Source: Sulfurospirillum deleyianum DSM 6946 (lineage in GTDB: Bacteria; Campylobacterota; Campylobacteria; Campylobacterales; Sulfurospirillaceae). Taken from it: a stretch of 64,000 bases of DNA. The first letter of the stretch is position 1, and the number at the start of each line of letters is the position of its first letter. The translations under genes were made by a program, and so were the position numbers. The notes beneath the pieces were generated by a model, which ran no database searches, had not been told where the DNA came from, and was given only the letters and a program-made list of their open reading frames with translations. Below are positions 55,686 to 62,321 of this stretch, piece after piece. The DNA lies in assembly GCF_000024885.1 (NCBI RefSeq), contig NC_013512.1, positions 620,001 to 684,000 on the forward strand. Direction: 5' to 3'.

Positions 55686-55793
55686 TTATGAATGTTGCGT
55701 TTGTTTGTGGATGCTGTTCATAGCAATAATTGTCCACGAGATTAAAATGACATTAACGAAGGTTTCTGCACAGAACGTAAGCTGTATACTCAT
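55686..55793 (-). CDS. Candidate 35-residue membrane peptide
   Basis: A short frame starts at ATG 55791-55793 with a well-spaced AAAGG ribosome-binding site (7 bases) and ends at TAA 55686. The peptide has one hydrophobic stretch (FVNVILISWTIIAM) and a polar tail (NSIHKQTQHS). It lies just after the terminator of the hydrolase gene on the same strand. The length is close to what chance allows, so only the ribosome-binding site and hydrophobic pattern support it. Confidence 0.3.
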   Translation of the reverse strand: MSIQLTFCAETFVNVILISWTIIAMNSIHKQTQHS

Positions 55794-55805
55794 AAAATCG
55801 CCTTT

Positions 55806-55845
55806 CAAAAAGATAAGGAAGGGAAGGATAATAACCCTTCCTTAT
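55806..55845 (-). terminator. Terminator after the hydrolase gene
   Basis: An 11-bp perfect stem (ATAAGGAAGGG at 55813-55823 and CCCTTCCTTAT at 55835-55845) is followed on the minus strand by TCTTTTTG. It begins 6 bp after the hydrolase stop, a standard intrinsic terminator. Confidence 0.88.
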
Positions 55846-55850
55846 ACACA

Positions 55851-57179
55851 TTAACGAATTGGCACACGTGAACTAAGAGGTTGTGGCTTAAATTCTGGTA
55901 AGAAGCGACAATCGCTCGTATCCCATTTCGCATCTAAAGATTGACACTGTTTGGCAATACTGTGAGCAGTTGGTTTTTTCTTTGTATTGATCCACTCAAG
56001 TAGTCCATTCATAATAGAGACGTAATGTACATCACTGATGTAGCTGTGTTGATTGTCGTTGGCAAACGTTTGAACCAAATTGGCACCTTTGCCTGCTTTT
56101 TCAACTTTTTGTTTCCAAAAATCAGCAATTTCAACAAAAACCGTTGGGTCATTGACCGCATTGATGCTGACCATTGGAAGGGCGATATTACCTGTTGGGT
56201 CTGCATCTTTTGCAAAATCAGCTACAGCTTTGGGGTCTGCTTTGTAACGAAGCACTTTTTTATTAAGCGCATCATCGTTGCTTGATCCTACGTATTTGAC
56301 GTTTTCATTGCCAAAAGGGTTACGACCATCTAAACGGTTCCACACGATGTCTTGAAAATGATTCGTTGCCCATGTTAAATGTGCCTGAATGTTTTTTTCA
56401 GGGATTTTAATGACATTGACAATAGTTTTAAGGTTGTCTTTTTGTTTGGCAGTGCGTTCACTTTCTGGTTTATCTAACCCCAAACACTCGTTGACCCTTT
56501 GTGTTAAATCTTCTTTTTTCATCAGTTTCGCATCTTTGGGAAGTCCCTGCCATAACGGGTATCGTACTTCATTTGCACGTGGGTGATTTTCACACACGGC
56601 TTGCCAAACGACACGTAAATCAAGCCTAAAATCATATGCTTTAGTGCCACCTGCAAGGAGTGAATTGGTCAAGAGAACACCATCAAGTTTAGGGCTTATT
56701 TTTGAAAAAGGGCCATCCACTTCAGCGGCTCTTGCCGCAACGCCACCACCCCATGATTGTCCGTGTAAAATCACTTTATTGGTTTTACCAAGAACACTGG
56801 TCGCAAGGGGAAGTAAGCGAGCCGTATCTTCAGCGGCCGCCATAACTTCAACCCCGCCTTGTCGGTACGAAGTAACAGCTAAAGCCGAGCCACTTCTTAC
56901 CCAAATAGACCAACGATCAAAATCTGCAATGGCACGTTCTGCTTTTGGAAGTTTTCCCAGAGCAGGCCCACCATGTGAATGAAGCACTAAATTGCCATTC
57001 CACTCTTTAGGTTTGGCAATCCAATAATATGCTCCCATTTCATCTTGTCCAGCCCAGCAGGTTGTTCCTGTTGGCAAATTTTTTACTTCGCTAGGGCATG
57101 GTTGCTCCATTGGTGCTGCCATAGCGCATGAAACCATCGCTCCTAATAAAAAAGAGCCTGCAATACGTGATATTTTCAT
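55851..57179 (-). CDS. Secreted alpha/beta hydrolase
   Basis: This 442-residue exported protein has a signal peptide (to about residue 21, cleavage near AMA-AP) and an alpha/beta hydrolase fold. The nucleophile elbow is GQSWGG with Ser142, a possible oxyanion-hole motif is HSHGGP (residues 67-72), and a late His (NDNQHSYI) fits the triad. Four or more Cys residues suggest disulfides. Substrate is unknown; esterase or peptidase activity is possible. The gene starts 13 bp after the porin stop on the same strand, so it was probably co-transcribed with the porin and may now be affected by the IS upstream. Confidence 0.8.
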   Translation of the reverse strand: MKISRIAGSFLLGAMVSCAMAAPMEQPCPSEVKNLPTGTTCWAGQDEMGAYYWIAKPKEWNGNLVLHSHGGPALGKLPKAERAIADFDRWSIWVRSGSALAVTSYRQGGVEVMAAAEDTARLLPLATSVLGKTNKVILHGQSWGGGVAARAAEVDGPFSKISPKLDGVLLTNSLLAGGTKAYDFRLDLRVVWQAVCENHPRANEVRYPLWQGLPKDAKLMKKEDLTQRVNECLGLDKPESERTAKQKDNLKTIVNVIKIPEKNIQAHLTWATNHFQDIVWNRLDGRNPFGNENVKYVGSSNDDALNKKVLRYKADPKAVADFAKDADPTGNIALPMVSINAVNDPTVFVEIADFWKQKVEKAGKGANLVQTFANDNQHSYISDVHYVSIMNGLLEWINTKKKPTAHSIAKQCQSLDAKWDTSDCRFLPEFKPQPLSSRVPIR

Positions 57180-57191
57180 AAGAGACTCTCC

Positions 57192-57822
57192 TTAAAATTT
57201 GTAATTGGCTTTAAACCAAAGTTCTTCACCTTTATTCGCATCCGTGAATTCACCGCTTAAAATGGTGTAAAGTGCATCAAATTCTAGACCTTTGAGTGCT
57301 CCTGTAAATTTATAAGAGGCATAGAAGTCTGTAATTTTTTGATCGTCACGGTTTGATGCAGCTGAATTAACATCGAGTTTCGTGTAGCGAGCACCTGTTA
57401 AAAGATTGAACTGTTTAAAATTGTAGTTTGCATCAATAGAGTAGCCTGAGGTGTCGGAACTAAAGGTACCAACTTTTACTTGTCTACCTTTGATATAGTT
57501 AGGTTGTGCGCCACCGCCAAGACCTGCTTTAACGCCTTTATTGCCATCATCATCGCTGATAGAAGAGTAGGCAACATAGGTTTTGAAATTTTCATAGCCT
57601 AAATTAACTTTGACACCGTACATTTTGGCTGCATCGTATTCTTCCCAATCGGTGTAAAGATAATTTGCAGCAATTCCGTAATTAAAACGGTTGTATTTGT
57701 TGGTGTATTCTGCTTCAAAGTAGTAGTCTTTATAGCCTTGTTTTCTACTTGTCGCAGTTGCACCTTTTGCATCATTATCCAATGTTAAATATTGAACGGT
57801 TAACTCAACGTTAGGAATAGAT
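57192..57822 (-). pseudogene. Outer-membrane porin, 3' part (split by IS)
   Basis: This is the C-terminal 210 residues of an OprD-type porin. It has alternating beta-strand sequence (VELTVQYLTL, YYFEAEYTNKYNRFNYGIAANYLYTD) and ends in LWFKANYKF, the terminal Phe expected of a beta-barrel. It is cut from its N-terminal half by the IS at 57829-59355. An ATG in the IS end (57835-57833) could start translation of the fragment, but without a signal peptide it could not reach the outer membrane. Removing the IS and one target copy restores one frame of 407 codons. Confidence 0.92.
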
Positions 57823-57828
57823 TTATTA
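57823..57828. repeat. Target-site duplication, left copy
   Basis: TTATTA here is repeated at 59356-59361 on the other side of the IS. A single copy in the uninterrupted gene gives the in-frame reading MAINKSIPNVEL. Confidence 0.8.
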
Positions 57829-57829
57829 C

Positions 57830-59197
57830 TCATCTTTCGCACCTAAATCCCAGCAATTCTTGAGTTGCACTTCGTAGTGTAGCAATTATACTGGTAAAAT
57901 CCTTATTGTTCTTTACAATCTCATCAATTTGTGCTATTTTGTCCATTATTTCAATAAACGCTTGCATAGCAATAGAAAGCGTGTAGAGTTCACACTCCAA
58001 ATCTTTAAATAATCCACCAATGGTTTTTGGCTCATGGCTGATTCTATTGATGTAGCTGACAATATTGTAAGCAAAGAATGAAAGTGTCATTCTAGCAATC
58101 AGTGCTTCATAGATTCTATTTTCTTCTTGTCCAAACCCAAAGTATTCTCTGAGCTCTTTATAGCCTTGTTCTATATCCCATCGTCGTTTATAAATCTCAA
58201 TAATCTCTTCATCATTGAGTTCTAAATCGGTGGAGACAATAGGGATGAGATTGTCGGTGGTTTTAATAAAAACAATTTTGAGTTTCCCTGCATTTTTATG
58301 TTCAACAACGGTTGAAAAATAGCTAAAGCGAATCTTCTTGCCATATGTTCCCACTTTGGCATTTTTAAGCTTTTTGTGTTTTTCATACATGGCATTCAGT
58401 GTTTTTTCTTTGTCATTAAAGTTCCAAATCTTAGTGTTGTTAGCAATTCTTGAAATGACCTTTAGACCCAAATCGTTCATCTCTTGGATAAAGGCTGGTT
58501 TAGAGTACCAACTGTCAACCAGCAAGTAATCAGCGTATATACCACTGTGTACAGCTCTTTTTACCATAGCCAATGCTATCTTAGACTTACCCTCCATAAT
58601 CTCCATTCTTCGTTTGTAAGCGTTGCAACGGATATCGAGTTCTGTACTAAACTCTTCAACTTTAACGCGGGCATAGTTTCCCATGCTCATTGCAAAATCT
58701 ATCATAAAATTTGAATAACCATCACTATAATTCAAAGAAACAACATTGATCCCTCTAATGGTTCGCTTCTCTTTATTGCTCCAAAGTCCATCACGACTCC
58801 CCTCTATATATTTACCTGTTTTACCCTCAACCGTATCATCCATAATAAAGACTTTTATTGACGAAGCATCTTGGACTTTATGCAAAAGCTTGATGATTTT
58901 TAAAGTGCTTAAAGAGAGAAGTTTTCTCCAGTTGTAGCTACTATTTTGCAAAAGTCTGTAGTAGGTGTCTTTTTTAAAACTCTCATTGCTTTGGTGCATA
59001 AACGAAGATATCTTTTTATTCATCACCAACATATAGACAAAGTGTAATACAACAAGATAGGGGGCTACGCCTTCTCTTTTCTTTACAAAGTTAGCACGGT
59101 GTAAAATACTCTTGATGTTTAAGAGTTGCAGTGTTTGATATATGGGGTTTTTAAGCGTTGTATTTATGGCCGATAGGATCTGTTCTTGAAGATTCAT
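57830..59197 (-). CDS. IS4-superfamily DDE transposase
   Basis: This 455-residue transposase appears complete. The catalytic residues are probably the first Asp in VFIMDDTVEGKTGKY, the second in YLLVDSWYSKPAFI, and the Glu in YKRRWDIEQGYKELREYFGF, which also follows the Y-(2)-R-(3)-E part of the IS4 signature. The N-terminal region is helical and may bind the ends. The exact IS group is not certain from sequence alone. Start ATG 59197 lacks a strong ribosome-binding site, as is common for transposases. Confidence 0.92.
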   Translation of the reverse strand: MNLQEQILSAINTTLKNPIYQTLQLLNIKSILHRANFVKKREGVAPYLVVLHFVYMLVMNKKISSFMHQSNESFKKDTYYRLLQNSSYNWRKLLSLSTLKIIKLLHKVQDASSIKVFIMDDTVEGKTGKYIEGSRDGLWSNKEKRTIRGINVVSLNYSDGYSNFMIDFAMSMGNYARVKVEEFSTELDIRCNAYKRRMEIMEGKSKIALAMVKRAVHSGIYADYLLVDSWYSKPAFIQEMNDLGLKVISRIANNTKIWNFNDKEKTLNAMYEKHKKLKNAKVGTYGKKIRFSYFSTVVEHKNAGKLKIVFIKTTDNLIPIVSTDLELNDEEIIEIYKRRWDIEQGYKELREYFGFGQEENRIYEALIARMTLSFFAYNIVSYINRISHEPKTIGGLFKDLECELYTLSIAMQAFIEIMDKIAQIDEIVKNNKDFTSIIATLRSATQELLGFRCER

Positions 59198-59301
59198 GGA
59201 TGATATTCTTTATTTTTATTATAGCTAAAAGTGCCTAATATAGGGCTTTAACAGACTTTTTTCATTTGTCAATATGGAGATGGCACTCTTCTAAACGCTC
59301 G

Positions 59302-59329
59302 AAAGAATAGCCTTTTTAGACTATTCTTT
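59302..59329. terminator. Hairpin near the IS right end
   Basis: AAAGAATAG at 59302-59310 pairs with CTATTCTTT at 59321-59329. It lies inside the IS between its right end and the transposase. It faces transcription arriving from the porin promoter and could stop read-through into the transposase and the genes beyond. Confidence 0.55.
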
Positions 59330-59355
59330 TATTGGAATTAGGTGCGAAAGCTCAG

Positions 59356-59361
59356 TTATTA
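59356..59361. repeat. Target-site duplication, right copy
   Basis: TTATTA, the matching copy of 57823-57828, directly abuts the right terminal repeat of the IS. Confidence 0.8.
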
Positions 59362-59948
59362 ATAGCCATAGCCGTATAAGCATAATCATGGTCATTATTG
59401 AGTGCTTCAAAATCAGCAATTGCATCGCCATCGGTTCGCGCTTGAAATTTTGTGACCACACCTGCCATTAAAGTGGTTTGTGGAATATCGGTATTGGTCA
59501 GTAAGGCTGCTTCAAAGGATTGGGTAATCATACGAGAAGTACTGCTTCCAATAAGAGGCGTTTTAATAAATTGACGACCAACTTTTGCGGTTGTATTGCC
59601 TAATTTGTATAAGACATAGGCTTCTGAGAGTTGTGCCCCTGAGCCATACATTTCATCTTCAAACACCACTTTTGCATCATCACTTGCATTGGGTTGAAAA
59701 CTTGATTGCATCGTAGCGCCTAGTGAAAAACCATAAAGACTACCTGTGATGTAATTGAGTCTAAGACCTGTTGCAAAAATATTGGCACTTTCATCATCGG
59801 CATCACGGTCACGGTCAAAATACCATGCACGTAATTCTCCGCTTACTTTACCCTCTTTAAATGCGTCAGCAAGTGTGTCTGCTGCAAATGAACTGGTGGT
59901 TAGACCAGCAACTAAAATAGCCGCCAAGCTAAGATTAGCTAGTTTCAT
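59362..59948 (-). pseudogene. Outer-membrane porin, 5' part (split by IS)
   Basis: This encodes the first 195 residues of an OprD-type porin, with signal peptide MKLANLSLAAILVAGLTTSSFA and the typical start of the mature protein (DTLADAFKEGKVSGELRAWYFDRD). Two more codons are completed in the target repeat, and a stop codon follows at the IS junction (59352-59354). The start has AAGGAGAAGGT as ribosome-binding site. The original gene would be 1224 bp (407 residues), a normal length for Campylobacterota OprD-like porins. The truncated product lacks half the barrel and is probably degraded. Confidence 0.92.
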
Positions 59949-60046
59949 ACCTTCTCCTTAAGTTAAATGATATTTCAAGAAAGACAAGAAGAAGTGTAGG
60001 TGAAAAAAGTTTCGGGAAAGTCGCTTTTAAAACACTATGATGAATT

Positions 60047-60058
60047 TTTACATGTAAA
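60047..60058. repeat. TTTACATGTAAA palindrome between regulator and porin
   Basis: This perfect copy lies 9 bp past the response regulator stop and about 100 bp upstream of the porin start, in the region where a porin promoter is expected. Confidence 0.85.
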
Positions 60059-60066
60059 GATAAAAT

Positions 60067-60777
60067 TTAAGAAATGAGAATGCGGTATCCTACGCCTGAG
60101 ATGTTTTCAATCGCCTCTTTACCTATTTTGGCACGTAGTTTATTGACTAAGCTTTTAAAGGCACTCTCACTTCCCATGTCATCCTCCCAAAGTGTTTTTT
60201 GGAGCTCTTCTTTGGAAGTCATACGATTTTGATTGGCAATAAGATGGTCTAAAAGTTTGACTTCTTTTGCAGTGAGGGGATGGATGTGCTGCTCAAAGGT
60301 GACAGTGCGCTGTTGATAGAGGTAAAGAGCACCTGTAATGAATTTTACATGTAACGTTTTATGTTGAATTACTTTTCGGGCTGCATTTTTGAGTGTTTTT
60401 TCTAAAATAGTAAAGTCAATGGGTTTGGTGAGATAATCCACTAATGAGAGTTTAATAGCTTCTAAAAGATAGGCTTTATCGGTGTATGCCGTCAGAAGAA
60501 AAACTTGTGATTTTTCATCAAAACTGCGTAGCCATTTTACAAAATCAATTCCATTCATACCTGGTAAATTAATATCGCAAATAATAATATCTGGCGCAAA
60601 TGTTGCATAGAGCTCTTGTGCCTCTTCTGCAGAGGCAACGGCTAAAATAGTGTCGCTAAAATAGTGAAGTACTTTGCTAATGGTTTCACGAATGGAAGCA
60701 TCATCTTCGATGTAGAGAATATGCAGTGATTTGAGTGTCGTTTGCAGTGAAAAATCATTTTCAACTAAATATACCAT
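60067..60777 (-). CDS. OmpR-type response regulator
   Basis: This 236-residue regulator has an N-terminal receiver (LHILYIEDDASIRET, phosphoacceptor Asp in IIICDINLPGMNGIDFV, conserved Thr in LLTAYTDKAYL and Lys in YLTKPID) and a C-terminal winged-helix DNA-binding domain (HPLTAKEVKLLDHLIANQ, then VNKLRAKIGKEAIENISGVGYRI). The ATG has AAGGAAG upstream. It is co-transcribed with the transporter (12-bp gap) and probably partners the divergent two-SBP sensor. A near-perfect palindrome at 60344-60355 gives LHVK at the inter-domain linker. Confidence 0.92.
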   Translation of the reverse strand: MVYLVENDFSLQTTLKSLHILYIEDDASIRETISKVLHYFSDTILAVASAEEAQELYATFAPDIIICDINLPGMNGIDFVKWLRSFDEKSQVFLLTAYTDKAYLLEAIKLSLVDYLTKPIDFTILEKTLKNAARKVIQHKTLHVKFITGALYLYQQRTVTFEQHIHPLTAKEVKLLDHLIANQNRMTSKEELQKTLWEDDMGSESAFKSLVNKLRAKIGKEAIENISGVGYRILIS

Positions 60778-60789
60778 GTCACTTCCTTT

Positions 60790-62226
60790 TTAGTAAAATC
60801 CAACCATTTTCCACCATGCTAGACCCACCACAATGAAAATAAACTGATTCATAAGATTAATCATAAAACCAGCACGCAACCACTCTTTTTGACTGACGTA
60901 GCCTGATTCAAAAAGAATGACTCCTCGTGTATGGGTGTAGGGCGTAAGAGAACCATAAAGGCTACTTGAAAAACCTAAGAGCAATGCTAGAGGATAAATG
61001 GGAATACCAAGCGTTGTTCCAACACTTAAAAACACAACATATAAGGCTGCCACTTGAGCTATACCACTGGCAAAAAAGTAGTGGATATAAATATAAATGG
61101 CATTGAGTGCGACTAGAATAAATATCCAATGCATAGAATTTATTACATAAAGCTGTTCCCCAATTATGGCGCCAAACCATTTGGTAAAGCCAAGTTTATG
61201 TAAAAACTCTGCCATCATCAAAAGGGCACAGAGCCAAATCAGTGTATCCCATGCGTTTTTTTCACCTTTGATATCATCCCATGTGAGCACTCCCGTAATC
61301 ATAAGAACACTTAGTGCAATGAGTGCAGATGTTGTTGCATGAAGATTTAAGAAAGAGCCAAAAATCCAAAGAGCTAAAAGCCCAAAAAACGTGATGAGCA
61401 TAATGATTTCATTCAAACAAAGCGTGCCTTTTTCTTTTAAGGCTGTTAGGGCAAAAAGAGGTGCTTCTAGGGTTTCTTCAATGGTAGGTTTCATAATGAA
61501 ATAAAGCGCAATAGGAATAAAGAAGAATGCAATTAATACAGGAAGACTTGCGGCAATAAACCATTCTGACCAGCTAAGATTTACGCCAAATCCACTAGCA
61601 AATTTAACAATTAAAGGATTGGCCGCATAAGCGGTAATGAAGAGTGCACCTGTAATATCGCTGATATGGCTAAGACACATAATGAGGTAAGCGCCCATTT
61701 TATGGCGACTCTGATCGTTAGGATAGGAGTTGAAATGGCGTGCTAATGCTTGCGTGATAGGATAAATAATGCCCCCTGAACGAGCGGTACTGCTTGGTGT
61801 TGCTGGAGATAAAATAAGGTCTGCAAAGGCAAGTGCATAGGCAAGTCCTAAAGTTCGTTTTCCAAAATAGCGCACCAATAAAAGCGCTATTCGCTCTCCT
61901 AGCCCTGTTTTAAGAAATCCTTTGGCAATGAAAAAAGCGATGATAATGAGCCAAATAAGTTCATTATTAAATCCACTGAGTGCATCCATAATAGCTTTTT
62001 TTGATGAAACTGCTCCTGCCGCACCTGTGATAGCAAAAAGCGTAATGCTTAAAAGTCCAATAGCCCCCATAGGCATAATGGAAAACATGATGGCACTGAT
62101 GGTGGCAAGAAAGAGAATAAGCGTTTGCCATGAATGCAATTCGATGGTATCTGGTTTAATAAACCATGCAATAGACGCAATGAGTGCGATGGTAAAAAGA
62201 GGGATGATTTTGACACTCTCGTGCAC
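60790..62226 (-). CDS. DASS/SLC13-type anion (dicarboxylate) transporter
   Basis: This 478-residue membrane protein has about 12 segments and is of the CitT/DASS divalent anion:sodium symporter or exchanger family. Family motifs are the substrate-site loop LSPATPSSTARSGGIIYPI and the second repeat GFSSSLYGSLTPYTHTRGVI. Likely substrates are C4-dicarboxylates, citrate or tartrate; sequence alone does not decide. The start is GTG with AAGGA; that site directly follows the TTACATGTAA palindrome at 62236. It heads an operon with the response regulator. Confidence 0.9.
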   Translation of the reverse strand: MHESVKIIPLFTIALIASIAWFIKPDTIELHSWQTLILFLATISAIMFSIMPMGAIGLLSITLFAITGAAGAVSSKKAIMDALSGFNNELIWLIIIAFFIAKGFLKTGLGERIALLLVRYFGKRTLGLAYALAFADLILSPATPSSTARSGGIIYPITQALARHFNSYPNDQSRHKMGAYLIMCLSHISDITGALFITAYAANPLIVKFASGFGVNLSWSEWFIAASLPVLIAFFFIPIALYFIMKPTIEETLEAPLFALTALKEKGTLCLNEIIMLITFFGLLALWIFGSFLNLHATTSALIALSVLMITGVLTWDDIKGEKNAWDTLIWLCALLMMAEFLHKLGFTKWFGAIIGEQLYVINSMHWIFILVALNAIYIYIHYFFASGIAQVAALYVVFLSVGTTLGIPIYPLALLLGFSSSLYGSLTPYTHTRGVILFESGYVSQKEWLRAGFMINLMNQFIFIVVGLAWWKMVGFY

Positions 62227-62234
62227 TTTAAATC

Positions 62235-62246
62235 CTTACATGTAAA
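62235..62246. repeat. CTTACATGTAAA palindrome at the transporter ribosome-binding site
   Basis: This 11/12 copy lies in the 95-bp divergent gap. On the minus strand its last bases run into the ribosome-binding site AAGGA of the transporter gene, about 9 bp before the GTG. This repeats the arrangement seen at the radical SAM gene (1321). Confidence 0.82.
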
Positions 62247-62321
62247 AACAAATTAAACCACATTATAAGCAAAAAAAGTCGCTAATAAGCTTTTTTTTGT
62301 TTGTATGTTATGATAGCCACC

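Larger units (their letters stand above)
57829..59355 (-). mobile_element. IS4-superfamily insertion sequence in a porin gene
   Basis: The 1527-bp element has terminal inverted repeats: CTCATCTTTCGCACCTAAATCC at the left and, in reverse complement, CTGAGCTTTCGCACCTAATTCC at the right (3 mismatches in 22). It is flanked by the direct repeat TTATTA. It carries one transposase on the minus strand, whose stop codon lies inside the left terminal repeat, and about 155 bp of leader. It contains no copy of the dispersed TTTACATGTAAA palindrome. Intact ends, open transposase and perfect target repeats suggest a recent insertion. Confidence 0.92.

Noticed and set aside
57831-59354. A 4-bp TGAG target duplication for the IS
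   Set aside because: TGAG occurs at both junctions in the minus strand, but joining there leaves a stop codon; the TTATTA pair restores an intact porin frame and also makes the terminal repeats longer.
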